Source: Terriglobia bacterium (GTDB taxonomy: Bacteria > Acidobacteriota > Terriglobia > Terriglobales > Acidobacteriaceae). From it: a stretch of 64,000 nucleotides of DNA. Both the position numbers and the translations under genes were made by a program. Shown here piece after piece: positions 35,482-43,591 of the stretch. The stretch is from the NCBI GenBank assembly GCA_020073215.1, contig JAIQFO010000002.1:1-64000 (forward strand), written 5' to 3'. Positions within the stretch are counted from its first letter, which is position 1. The number at the start of each line of letters is the position of its first letter. The notes under the pieces are model-generated. The model was not told where the DNA came from. It worked only from the letters and a program-made list of their open reading frames with translations, and did no database searches.

Positions 35482-35541
35482 GTTTGTGTGACAAAGTGTG
35501 ACAAGATTGGCTAGCGGAGCGTTTGCAAGTTGTTGAAAACA

Positions 35542-35617
35542 TGGTGGAGCTAGTCGGGCTCGAACCGACGACCTCATCGTTGCGAACGATGCGCTCTCCC
35601 AGCTGAGCTATAGCCCC
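35542..35617 (-). tRNA. tRNA-Ala (anticodon CGC)
   Basis: 76 nt with CCA encoded. The acceptor stem GGGGCTA/TAGCTCC, D arm GCTC-AGCTGGGA-GAGC, anticodon stem CATCG/CGATG with loop TTCGCAA (anticodon CGC), and T arm GTCGG-TTCGAGC-CCGAC all pair. It reads alanine GCG codons. Its 3' 50 nt are duplicated at 27687. Confidence 0.95.
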
Positions 35618-35780
35618 ACATGGCGGCGGGTTGGCTTTTTGATTTTAGCAGCCGGCCGTCGATTTCGCCTAGACAGGCGATCGTGAAGCGTTCACCTGTG
35701 CTCGCGGGGCTTTGCCTCGTCTGGCGGGCATAGCCCCGCCACCACACCGTACGCGGCGGTGAGTCCGCGAAATCGAAGGC

Positions 35781-35786
35781 TATAAT
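35781..35786 (+). promoter_or_regulatory. -10 box (TATAAT) of leaderless ribA
   Basis: A perfect TATAAT ends 6 nt before the GTG at 35793; there is no Shine-Dalgarno. Transcription would start at the start codon itself. Confidence 0.55.
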
Positions 35787-35792
35787 TTAATT

Positions 35793-36422
35793 GTGAGTTC
35801 TTCGAAAGTAAAACAAGTGGCGTCGGCGGACTTCCCTACGCGTTGGGGACGTTTCCTGATTCACGGGTTTGCCACCCGGGCGTCGGCGTCCGACGGCGCC
35901 AAGACCGAGGAGGCCGTAGCGCTCGTGATGGGCGAAGTGCATTCGGGGTCGCCGCTGGTGCGCATCCACTCCCAGTGCTTGACGGGCGACGTGTTTGGGT
36001 CGCTGCGCTGCGATTGCCGCCAGCAACTGGAACTGTCGCTCTCGCTGATTGCGCAGGAAGGGGCGGGCATCCTGATCTATGAACAGCAGGAGGGGCGCGG
36101 CATTGGGTTGATGGCGAAACTGCAGGCCTATGCTCTCCAGGACAGCGGACTTGACACGGTGGAAGCCAACGAACGCCTTGGATTTAAAGCCGACCAGCGC
36201 GAATTCCTTATGCCGGTCGAGATCTTGAAGGCGATGGACATCCGGCGGGTGCGGCTGCTCTCGAATAATCCCGACAAAGTCGCCGCGCTCGAACGCGCCG
36301 GGATTAAAGTGAGCGAGCGCGTGCCTTGCGAAGTTGCACCCACGGAACATACTAAAGAATATTTGAAGACCAAACGAGAGAAGCTGGGGCACTTGTTCAG
36401 CGATCGCAGAAGACAGCATTAA
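35793..36422 (+). CDS. ribA: GTP cyclohydrolase II
   Basis: 209 residues, stand-alone RibA (not fused to RibB). It opens GTP and releases formate to start riboflavin synthesis. The zinc ligands C62, C73 and C75 lie in SQCLTGDVFGSLRCDC, followed by YEQQEGRGIGL and the substrate-binding LLSNNPDKVAAL. The length is normal. The GTG start is fixed by the N-terminus; TATAAT only 6 nt upstream points to a leaderless mRNA. Next to it are a tRNA and repeat family C, so it is probably monocistronic. Confidence 0.95.
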   Translation: MSSSKVKQVASADFPTRWGRFLIHGFATRASASDGAKTEEAVALVMGEVHSGSPLVRIHSQCLTGDVFGSLRCDCRQQLELSLSLIAQEGAGILIYEQQEGRGIGLMAKLQAYALQDSGLDTVEANERLGFKADQREFLMPVEILKAMDIRRVRLLSNNPDKVAALERAGIKVSERVPCEVAPTEHTKEYLKTKREKLGHLFSDRRRQH

Positions 36423-36500
36423 GGCGCTGTGGTAAAGCGAATCCTTCGTTGCTGCGAGCGCTGGCAATTGCCGAGGTACTCCGCCCCGGTGCGCTCGGCT

Positions 36501-36528
36501 GGACGGGCGAGGTCGCCCGTCCCCACAC
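36501..36528. repeat. Palindromic repeat, family C
   Basis: GGACGGGCG-AGGT-CGCCCGTCC then CCACAC, in the convergent gap between ribA and the DUF2520 gene. Confidence 0.7.
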
Positions 36529-36557
36529 TTTCCATGCACTGTCCCCACACCTACGGC

Positions 36558-37517
36558 TCACTTCTGCAACATGCGCTTTAGTTCATTCTGGTTCTTCACC
36601 GGCAGGTCTCGCAGGGCGGCTCGTGCCAGCGCGACGTAGACTTCGCGCGGCCTGGGATGCTTCTTCAGCGCGGCCAGGTGCTTTGCCACCGTCTCCGCGT
36701 CTCCGCGAACCATGGGCCCGCTAAAGGATCGCGCGGGGCCGAGGCGCGAGTAGTTGGCCAAGGTTTGGCGGATGATGGGCAGGCTGGCGCGGCGGGCGTC
36801 GTGGCGGCTGAGTCCGGCGCCACGCGCCGCTTCTTCCAGCGTGACCAGGTAGGCCAGCAACAGCGGCGACGTCATAGTGGCCCACGCGTGGTATGCGGCT
36901 TTGCGCGCGGCGGGTAAGGAAAAACTCTCGCCTCCCAACCGGTGGACGATCCGCTCGGCAACTCGCGTCGCCTTGCGATCACCTTCGATCGCAAAGGGCA
37001 CACCCTGTAAAGAAGGATGCGCACCGGCGACGAAGGTCATCAGCGGATGTACCGACGCGAGCGCGGTTCCAGCTGGGCAGAGAGAATCGAGTTCACGGCT
37101 GACGAGGGCTCCGCTGGAGTGGAAGGCGAATCGAACCTGGTAATAAGGTTTGCCTTGAGGCCGGGCCGGCTTGTGAGTAGAGACGCGGCTTGCGGCGGCT
37201 GGAGACGGGGCAAGCCCCGTCTCTACCCGTGAGGTGCGAACCGCGAGGTGAGCCGCCAGGGCCGAAGCCGCAGTGCGGATTTCACGGTCGGGAACGCAGA
37301 ACCACAGCAAGTCGGCGTCGAGCGCGGCGGAATGTGCGGTGACCGAGTGTGCGCCCACCTTGGCAGCGAGCTTGCTTGCCTTGCGTCGCGAGTGCGGCGA
37401 ATCGCGCGCCACGATTTCCGTGATCGTGAAACCGGCATCGTCGAGCGCCACAGCGAGAAAAGTTGCCAGGCTTCCCGCTCCGACGATGGCGATAGTGGGC
37501 TTTCTGGCGGTCGACAT
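36558..37517 (-). CDS. Rossmann/DUF2520 dehydrogenase-like protein with in-frame repeat insertion
   Basis: From the ATG at 37517 (MSTARKPTIAIVGAG) it has 319 residues; a TTG at 37598 would add 27 low-complexity residues. The N-terminal Rossmann domain starts PTIAIVGAGSLATFLAVAL. The C-terminal DUF2520 domain covers VHPLMTFVAGAHPSL to the end. These NADP-binding proteins resemble F420-dependent/pantoate-type reductases and often lie near panBC; the reaction is unproven. Between LAVR and the FHSSGAL strand ~25 residues are encoded by palindrome family A (37177-37226), which has kept the frame. It is divergent from the NUDIX gene. Confidence 0.82.
   Translation of the reverse strand: MSTARKPTIAIVGAGSLATFLAVALDDAGFTITEIVARDSPHSRRKASKLAAKVGAHSVTAHSAALDADLLWFCVPDREIRTAASALAAHLAVRTSRVETGLAPSPAAASRVSTHKPARPQGKPYYQVRFAFHSSGALVSRELDSLCPAGTALASVHPLMTFVAGAHPSLQGVPFAIEGDRKATRVAERIVHRLGGESFSLPAARKAAYHAWATMTSPLLLAYLVTLEEAARGAGLSRHDARRASLPIIRQTLANYSRLGPARSFSGPMVRGDAETVAKHLAALKKHPRPREVYVALARAALRDLPVKNQNELKRMLQK
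37177..37226. repeat. Double palindrome, family A, inside the DUF2520 gene
   Basis: It begins GTAGAGACGCGGCTTGC and ends GACGGGGCAAGCCCCGTC then TCTAC. The outer arms GTAGAGAC/GTCTCTAC also pair. The second hairpin has GGGG/CCCC where most copies have GCGG/CCGC, a compensated change. Confidence 0.8.
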
Positions 37518-37613
37518 TTCGTTCGGTTTCCCGGCCATCGTTTTTCCAGCCTGCGTCTTGCCGGACATCGGTTTTGTGGTAATCGGTCTTCGGCTCAACC
37601 GCGCAGCATACCT

Positions 37614-37619
37614 TATATT
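37614..37619 (+). promoter_or_regulatory. -10 box (TATATT) of a leaderless gene
   Basis: TATATT ends 6 nt before the ATG at 37626, with no Shine-Dalgarno. Confidence 0.5.
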
Positions 37620-37625
37620 GTTGTC

Positions 37626-38243
37626 ATGGCGAAAGCAGCAGGAACGAAGTCAGAAGGTGCGAAATTAACTACCGCCCGTGTCCTCTCTTCCCGGGTCAGT
37701 TACCGGGGCCCGGTGTTCAGCGTCACGACCGATGAGGTGGACGAGCCTGGGGGCGTGCGGGCACGGCGCGATGTCGTGCGGCATTCTGGTTCGGTCGTCG
37801 TTCTGGCGGTCGATCTTCCGGCCGGCGATGACCCGGTGAAAGCGAGCCGCACAGGCGAGCCCCGCATATTGCTGGAACGCCAGTATCGTCATGCCGCGCA
37901 GTCGATGATGTGGGAACTGCCCGCCGGACGCATTGACGATGGCGAAACGCCGCTCACCGCCGCCAAGCGCGAGTTGGTGGAGGAAACCGGTTACCGCGCC
38001 CGGCAGTGGAAACGAATCCTGCATTTCTACGTAAGCCCCGGCTTTCTCGACGAAACCATGACCATCTACCTGGCAAGCGGCCTCAAGGCAGGTCCCGCCC
38101 AGCCCGAGGCAGATGAGAAGATCGCAAACCGGTTTTTTGCCCTATCGGAGGCGAAAGCGATGCTGTTCCAGGGGCGCATTCGCGACGCGAAGACGATCAC
38201 CGGCATACTGTGGCTGGCGCAGATGCCGCGAGCGGCCCGGTAA
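37626..38243 (+). CDS. NUDIX hydrolase (ADP-ribose pyrophosphatase-like)
   Basis: 205 residues from the ATG at 37626; the frame is open far upstream but overlaps the divergent gene. The NUDIX box is at 101-123, with G101, E107, R115, E116, E119 and E120 in place (GRIDDGET...AAKRELVEETGY). Preceding strands ILLERQYRHA and MMWELPAG match ADP-ribose/sugar-nucleotide pyrophosphatases (NudF-like). It would hydrolyse ADP-ribose to AMP and ribose-5-phosphate, which could link with the macro-domain protein at 13.5 kb. No ribosome binding site; probable leaderless transcript. Confidence 0.9.
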   Translation: MAKAAGTKSEGAKLTTARVLSSRVSYRGPVFSVTTDEVDEPGGVRARRDVVRHSGSVVVLAVDLPAGDDPVKASRTGEPRILLERQYRHAAQSMMWELPAGRIDDGETPLTAAKRELVEETGYRARQWKRILHFYVSPGFLDETMTIYLASGLKAGPAQPEADEKIANRFFALSEAKAMLFQGRIRDAKTITGILWLAQMPRAAR

Positions 38244-38518
38244 GAAGCCGATGGGCGCTATGTCCACCCTGAAGGGGGCCGGATTTCGAAGCCTGCGGCG
38301 CCGTGAAAGCGATGCCCTGATCGGAAGGCCGAGTTTTCCGGGCGCGGACCCGCCACCCCGTAACTATCTTGTTACCCCTGGCCATGCCGTCCAAACCGGG
38401 ATGTGTGACGCCAATCCTTGACAGTTCCCCCAGTGAGCAGCACAATGCCTGCACATTTCCTGCGGCCCCTGGGAATTGCGCCTTTTCTGGGGAATCCGCA
38501 AGAAATAGGGGGGCGCAC
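38244..38518 (+). promoter_or_regulatory. Long leader region of the cold-shock gene
   Basis: 275 nt without a gene. It carries a GCGATGCCCTGATCGG copy related to the 38.93 kb repeat. Cold-shock genes commonly have long structured 5' leaders. I see no certain promoter, and a specific RNA structure is not claimed. Confidence 0.35.
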
Positions 38519-38731
38519 GTGGCGGAACGTTTGAAGGGCACCGTGAAGTGGTTCAACAACGCCAAGGGTTACGGCTTCCTCGGCCGTGACGATGGACCCG
38601 ATGTATTCATTCATTACAGCTCAATCACCACCGAAGGCTATAAGAGCCTGCAGGAGGGCGACAAGGTGGAGTTTGAGATTGTCCAGGGACAGAAAGGGCC
38701 GCAGGCGGCCAATGTGACCAAGTCCTCCTGA
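38519..38731 (+). CDS. Cold-shock domain protein (CspA family)
   Basis: 70 residues from the GTG at 38519, preceded by AGGGGGG. A single cold-shock domain with RNP1 ([10 protein letters not shown]) and RNP2 (VFIHYSSI) is present, starting [17 protein letters not shown]. It binds single-stranded RNA/DNA and acts as an RNA chaperone. The frame extends 50 codons upstream but is not conserved. Monocistronic. Confidence 0.95.
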   Translation: MAERLKGTVKWFNNAKGYGFLGRDDGPDVFIHYSSITTEGYKSLQEGDKVEFEIVQGQKGPQAANVTKSS

Positions 38732-39038
38732 TTGTGGGTCGCCTGACCTAGGCCAGTTTTCCGGACCAAGATGTATATGTCAATGACGCCCGCGCTGGCG
38801 GTGTCCCCGGGCGCCTGTCAATTCCCTGCAGTAGCGTTTTCTTCCGTTACAATCATCCCCTTGGGCTGAAAATTCTAGAAAGCGGCGGGGACAGCCCCAA
38901 AAGGGGCATCTGCTTGCGAGATTGCGGCATCGCTATAGCGATGCCCTGATACGAAACCGGTATCGCGGGCGCCGCGTCTTCGAAGCGGGAGCGAGGAGAC
39001 GGGGCAAAGCCCAGTCCCTACGGACGGAAGAACTCTAA
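38732..39038. repeat. Intergenic repeats before polX
   Basis: 307 nt without a gene. It holds GCATCGCTATAGCGATGC (38931-38948, perfect palindrome) followed by CCTGATACGAAACCGGTATC, and a degraded family A copy GGAGACGGGGCAAAGCCC near 38995. TTACAATC at 38848 could be a -10 box, well upstream of polX. Confidence 0.6.
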
Positions 39039-40781
39039 ATGGACAACAAAACCATCGCCGGACTCCTTTACGAGACTGCCGATCTGCTGGAGATCGACGG
39101 GCAGGATTCGTTTCGCGTGCGCTCCTACCGCAACGCGGCGGCGGCCATTGAATCGCTGCCCCAGCGCGTGGCTGACCTGATTCAGGAGCCGAAGAAACTG
39201 CTGGAAGTGCCGGGCATTGGCAAAGGGATGCTGGCGAATCTGCAGATGCTTTTCAAGGACGGAAGCATCGAGGCGCACACGGAGTTGTTGAAGAAATACC
39301 GGCCTTCGATGCTTGAATTGCTCAAGATTCAGGGGCTGGGGCCGAAGACGATTGCTTTGATCTGGAGCGCCTATCAGGTCAGCGATCTTGAGGGCGTGGA
39401 AAAGCTGGCGCGGGAAGGCAAGATTCGCACCTTGCCGCGCATGGGCGAAAAGCACGAACTGAAGCTGCTCAAAGCGATCGAGGACTATCGCCGGATCGCC
39501 GGACGATTCCTGCTGGATACGGCCGAAGAGTTGGCGGAGAAACTGGTCGAACATCTGTTGGCCGCTCCAGGCGTCGAAAAAGTCACGCCCGCGGGATCGC
39601 TGCGGCGCGGACGCGAAACCGTTGGCGACCTTGACATCCTGGTCACAGGCAAGGGCTGCATTGCGGACGAAGCGCGGCAGAAACTCATCGAACATCTGCT
39701 GCGCTTCCCTGGCCTGATGGACGTTATCGCGCAAGGAGAGAACAAGGTCAGCTTCCGGCACCGCAATAACATGCAGGTGGACGTACGGCTGCTGCCTCCG
39801 GAATCGTTCGGGGCGGCCATGCAATATTTCACCGGGTCGAAGGCGCACAACGTTGCGCTGCGGCAGCGCGCGCTCAAGATGGGCTTCACGCTCAACGAAT
39901 ACAGCCTGGCGAAGGTGGACGACGGAAAGCCGGTCGCGCGCAAGACGGAAGAGGAAATTTACGCCAAGCTGAAGCTTGATTTTATCCCTCCCGAACTGCG
40001 CGAGAATCTGGGAGAGATTGAAGCCGCCGCCGCGCACACGCTGCCCGCGCTCCTTGAACTCTCCGACATCCGCGGTGATGTGCACATGCACACCGTCGAA
40101 ACCGACGGGCGCTGCACGATTGAAGAGATGGCCGAAGCAGCGCGGGAACGCGGCTATGAGTACATGGCCATCACCGATCACTCGAAGAATCTTGCCTTCG
40201 CCAACGGGCTCACCGACGAACGCGCGCTCGTGCACATCGAAAGAATTCGGGCCGTCGAGAAGAAGATGAAGGGCATCCGCATTTTTGCGGGAATCGAAGT
40301 CGACATTCTGAGCGATGGCGAGCTGGATCTGTCGGACTCGGTGCTCGAACAAATGGATATCGTGATTGCCAGCGTGCACTCACAGTTCAACCAGGATCGC
40401 GCCACCATGACCGAGCGACTGCTCAAGGCTGTCGCGAATCCCAATACCTCGCTGATCGGGCATCCCACCGGACGGCTGCTATTGCGCCGCGACGCCTACC
40501 AGTTCGATCTGGACGCGGTTCTCAAAGCAGCGGCTGAGCACAAAGTGGCGATGGAACTGAACGCTTATCCCGATCGGCTCGACCTCAGCGACGTTCACCT
40601 GCGGCTGGCCAAACAGCATGGGGTGAAAATCGTCATCAATACCGATTCCCACCACACTTCGCACATGGAAAAACTGCGGTACGGCGTCACTCAGGCGCGG
40701 CGGGCATGGCTAAGAAAGGACGATGTGCTGAACACCTTGCCGGCGGCGAGATTTGCCCGGGCCATGAAACACGCTTGGTGA
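39039..40781 (+). CDS. polX: Family X DNA polymerase with PHP exonuclease domain
   Basis: 580 residues, the bacterial PolX layout. An 8-kDa domain with helix-hairpin-helix (VPGIGKG, 57-63) is followed by the polymerase palm with metal-binding D197 and D199 (GDLDILV) and D248 (MQVDVRLL). A C-terminal PHP domain (~345-575) shows H349 and H351 (DVHMHT), ITDHSKN and NTDSHHT. It fills short gaps in base-excision or end-joining repair, and the PHP part removes 3' ends with Mn. It could work with the LigD-type polymerase at 7-8 kb, but they are not linked. GGAAGAA precedes the ATG. Confidence 0.95.
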   Translation: MDNKTIAGLLYETADLLEIDGQDSFRVRSYRNAAAAIESLPQRVADLIQEPKKLLEVPGIGKGMLANLQMLFKDGSIEAHTELLKKYRPSMLELLKIQGLGPKTIALIWSAYQVSDLEGVEKLAREGKIRTLPRMGEKHELKLLKAIEDYRRIAGRFLLDTAEELAEKLVEHLLAAPGVEKVTPAGSLRRGRETVGDLDILVTGKGCIADEARQKLIEHLLRFPGLMDVIAQGENKVSFRHRNNMQVDVRLLPPESFGAAMQYFTGSKAHNVALRQRALKMGFTLNEYSLAKVDDGKPVARKTEEEIYAKLKLDFIPPELRENLGEIEAAAAHTLPALLELSDIRGDVHMHTVETDGRCTIEEMAEAARERGYEYMAITDHSKNLAFANGLTDERALVHIERIRAVEKKMKGIRIFAGIEVDILSDGELDLSDSVLEQMDIVIASVHSQFNQDRATMTERLLKAVANPNTSLIGHPTGRLLLRRDAYQFDLDAVLKAAAEHKVAMELNAYPDRLDLSDVHLRLAKQHGVKIVINTDSHHTSHMEKLRYGVTQARRAWLRKDDVLNTLPAARFARAMKHAW

Positions 40782-41133
40782 ATGGCTGGGGCAAAACAGG
40801 GAAACAAGTTACCAACGTTTAACCAGCCACCGGTCACTCCGCGTTACAATCGTCCGAACCACTAAGGACAACGTCCATTGTAATCAACAGCTTACAGCAG
40901 GTCATTGGGAAGCGTTTTGGACCGTGGCTTGCTAGCGAGAGCGAGGGGAGTTTCTTTCGTCGTACGAGAATTCCACAAACCTCTGCTAGCATTTGGAAGC
41001 GGTCGGGGACGGCCCATTCAGAATCAATCTCCTCAGGAGTGGGGAGAAACGGGGAACGAAATCCAGGGTTTCGAGGAGCCAGGGGCGGCAACCCATGCGG
41101 TCAAAGGATGGGCTGCGGGCAGCCGGAAAGCGC
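40782..41133 (+). other. Intergenic region upstream of the glycan locus
   Basis: 352 nt between polX and the flavoprotein gene. No gene is seen; the frame leading into the next gene is open but not conserved. TTACAAT at ~40844 followed by CCACTAAGG could be a promoter -10 box for the plus-strand run that follows. No strong terminator for polX is evident. Confidence 0.35.
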
Positions 41134-42495
41134 ATGGCTAACAAGAAAGTCGTCATCATTGGAGGCGGGCCCACGGGGCTGGGCGCAGCCTATCGTCTGC
41201 ACGAACTCGGTTACGACAATTGGGTGCTCTACGAAAAGTCGGAGGACGTTGGGGGACACTCCACTTCGCACCTGGACCCGCGGGGATTCGTGTGGGATGA
41301 GGGCGGGCACGTTATTTTTTCGCATTATCCCTATTTCGACAAACTGGTCGACGACATGCTCGGCAAGGAAGTGCACGAGCGGGTGCGCGAGAGCTGGGTG
41401 TACCTGCAAGATGTCTCGGTGCCGTATCCATTCCAGAACAACCTGCGGTACCTGCCGAAGCCGCTGCAGGTAAGTTGCCTGATGGGAGCGGCCAAAGCGA
41501 CCGCCAGCCGGAACGGCGAAGCGAAGAACTTCCGGGAGTGGACGCTCAACACCTTCGGCGAGGGCATCGCCGAGACCTTCATGTTCCCTTACAACTCCAA
41601 GGTCTGGACCACGCCGCTGGAGCGGATGTCGAAGGGATGGATTGCGGAACGCGTGTCGGTGGTGGACTTCAAGCGCCTGCTGGAAAATGTGCTCTACGAA
41701 AAAGACGACGTGGCCTGGGGCCCGAACAATAAATTCCGCTTCCCGCTGCACGGAGGAACGGGCGAAATCTACCGCCGCATGGCGCGGCGTTTCCCCGATA
41801 AGGTGCGGACCGGCAAGCAACTGGCCGAGGTCGACGCGGCGCAGCGAAAGGTATCGTTTGCCGACGGCAGCGGCGACAGCTACGACGTGCTGATTTCAAC
41901 CGCGCCGCTCGATTTGTTGGCTGGCATGATCAAGCCAGCCGACTCGAGACTGCGCGAGGCAGCGGTGTTGCTTGAACACAACGATCTGCTGGTGCTGGGA
42001 ATCGGATTGAAGAAGAAGATCGACACCGGTAAATGCTGGGTGTATTTTGCAGACCCCGAAATGCCTTGCTATCGGGCCACGTTTTTCTCCCATTATTCGC
42101 CCTTCAACGTTCCGAATGGCGATACCGAGCAGTACAGTTCGCTGATGTGCGAGATGTCGGTTCCGCTGGGGCAAACGGTGGATATCGAGCGTACGTATGA
42201 ACAGATGCTCGCCGGGTTGATCCGCTCGAAAATACTGGACGAATCGGACCGCGCGCGCATCATTTCGCGTTACCACCGCCTAGTGAGGTATTCCTATCCG
42301 ATTCCGACCATCGATCGCGATCGGGCGCTGGGCATTCTGCAGCCGGCGTTGATGGAGCGCGGGATCTACTCCCGGGGACGCTTTGGCGCTTGGCGCTACG
42401 AGATCGGAAACATGGATCATTCGGTCCTGATGGGCGTGGAAGCGGCCAATCACATCGTGAGTGGAGAAAAGGAACTGGTGTTTTACAGTTCTTAG
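41134..42495 (+). CDS. FAD-dependent oxidoreductase, UDP-galactopyranose mutase-like
   Basis: 453 residues from the ATG at 41134 (MANKKVVIIGGGPTGLG). The FAD-binding GxGxxG is at 9-14, with LYEKSEDVGGHSTSH next and GMDHSVLMGVEAANHIV-like sequence at the C-terminus (GNMDHSVLMG). This is the NAD(P)-binding_8/amine-oxidase fold shared by UGM-type mutases and glycan-associated flavoproteins (protoporphyrinogen-oxidase-like). In surface-sugar loci such enzymes convert a nucleotide sugar. A glycosyltransferase follows 27 nt later. Exact substrate unknown; an oxidase role is possible. Confidence 0.8.
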   Translation: MANKKVVIIGGGPTGLGAAYRLHELGYDNWVLYEKSEDVGGHSTSHLDPRGFVWDEGGHVIFSHYPYFDKLVDDMLGKEVHERVRESWVYLQDVSVPYPFQNNLRYLPKPLQVSCLMGAAKATASRNGEAKNFREWTLNTFGEGIAETFMFPYNSKVWTTPLERMSKGWIAERVSVVDFKRLLENVLYEKDDVAWGPNNKFRFPLHGGTGEIYRRMARRFPDKVRTGKQLAEVDAAQRKVSFADGSGDSYDVLISTAPLDLLAGMIKPADSRLREAAVLLEHNDLLVLGIGLKKKIDTGKCWVYFADPEMPCYRATFFSHYSPFNVPNGDTEQYSSLMCEMSVPLGQTVDIERTYEQMLAGLIRSKILDESDRARIISRYHRLVRYSYPIPTIDRDRALGILQPALMERGIYSRGRFGAWRYEIGNMDHSVLMGVEAANHIVSGEKELVFYSS

Positions 42496-42522
42496 AGGAA
42501 CAACTTTCTTATTCGAACGACT

Positions 42523-43527
42523 ATGGGAAACGAGCAAGCACAAGCGGCGCCACGGGTCAGCATCATCATCCCGTCGTATAACACCGCGAATATGATCGCG
42601 GCGTGTCTGGATTCGATCTTTGCCCAGACCTTCCAGGATTTCGAGGCCATCGTGGTCAACGATGGTTCGCCGGATACGGCGGAACTGGAGCGGGTGCTGC
42701 AGCCTTACCTTGATCGCAACCTCAATGATCGCAATCCGGATCGCATCGTGTATATCAAGCAGGCCAACAAGCGGGCGGCGGGCGCGAGAAACACGGCGAT
42801 CGCCCGAGCGCGGGGCGAGTTTCTCGCGTTCCTCGACAGCGACGATACCTGGTTTCCGAACCATCTGGAATCGCAGATGAAGCAGTTCGAGGCGGATCCT
42901 TCGCTCAGCCTGGTCTACGCCAACGCGGACGCGACCAGCGACCCGGCTCATCCGCTTACATTCATGGAGAAGAACCCCTCGAACGGCGAGGCGACCTTTG
43001 AAGCTTTGGTGATGGAACGTTGTGTGGTATCGATCGCCACCGTGGTTGCGCGCAAGGCGGCAATCATGAAAGCGGGAGGATTTGACGAAAGCCTGGCGCG
43101 TTGCGACGACTACGACATGTGGCTGCGGACCGTGTTTTACGGCGGGAAAATCGGCTACAGCCGCCAGATCCAGGCGCGCATGAACGAGGGCCGCCCCGGA
43201 TCGCTGGGTGCGGCGCGGGCTAAAATGGCGGAGGGGTATTGGTTGATCCTCGAAAAAGCCGATCAGAAACTGCCATTGAGCCCGGCGCAGCGGAAACTGG
43301 TACGGGAGCGGGCCGCCGAGATTCGCGCACGCTACCTGGTGGAAGAAGGTAAGAACCATCTCTCCGCGCGAGATTTTCCCAAGGCTCGGGAACGTTTTTC
43401 GGAAGCGAACCAGTACTTCCGCAGAACGAAATTGAGCCTGGTGCTGTTCGGACTGAAGGTGGCGCCGAATGCGACCAGCCGGCTGTTCACCTTTTGGACC
43501 CGGCGGAATCACGGGGCCCCGGCATGA
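42523..43527 (+). CDS. Family 2 glycosyltransferase
   Basis: 334 residues, cytosolic GT-A fold. VSIIIPSYNTANMI, VVNDGSPDT and the metal-binding FLDSDDTWFPNH are diagnostic. The C-terminal ~120 residues are helical with no membrane segment; there is a TPR-like stretch (EEGKNHLSARDFPKARERF). It transfers a sugar from a nucleotide donor to a lipid-linked glycan. It is 27 nt after the UGM-like flavoprotein and 64 nt before the first sulfotransferase, so all may be on one transcript. Confidence 0.9.
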   Translation: MGNEQAQAAPRVSIIIPSYNTANMIAACLDSIFAQTFQDFEAIVVNDGSPDTAELERVLQPYLDRNLNDRNPDRIVYIKQANKRAAGARNTAIARARGEFLAFLDSDDTWFPNHLESQMKQFEADPSLSLVYANADATSDPAHPLTFMEKNPSNGEATFEALVMERCVVSIATVVARKAAIMKAGGFDESLARCDDYDMWLRTVFYGGKIGYSRQIQARMNEGRPGSLGAARAKMAEGYWLILEKADQKLPLSPAQRKLVRERAAEIRARYLVEEGKNHLSARDFPKARERFSEANQYFRRTKLSLVLFGLKVAPNATSRLFTFWTRRNHGAPA

Positions 43528-43591
43528 GGCGATTCGTTGCGACGTGTGACTCTGGCGGGCCGACCTGGCAGCGGGTAATTGAAGGGTGCGA

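Larger units (their letters stand above)
27687..35617. mobile_element. Putative genomic island integrated at tRNA-Ala
   Basis: On the minus strand the order is: intact tRNA-Ala, ~7.8 kb, then a 50-nt direct copy of the tRNA 3' end. This is the classic result of site-specific integration in a tRNA gene with the crossover near the anticodon loop. The cargo is surface-glycan and sulfur-transfer genes plus two gene remnants near the ends. No integrase or mobilisation gene is visible, so if it is an island it is fixed or was moved in trans. Confidence 0.6.

Noticed and set aside
39018-40379. 453-codon ORF opposite polX
   Set aside because: Antisense to a well-supported gene; long antisense frames are expected at this GC content.
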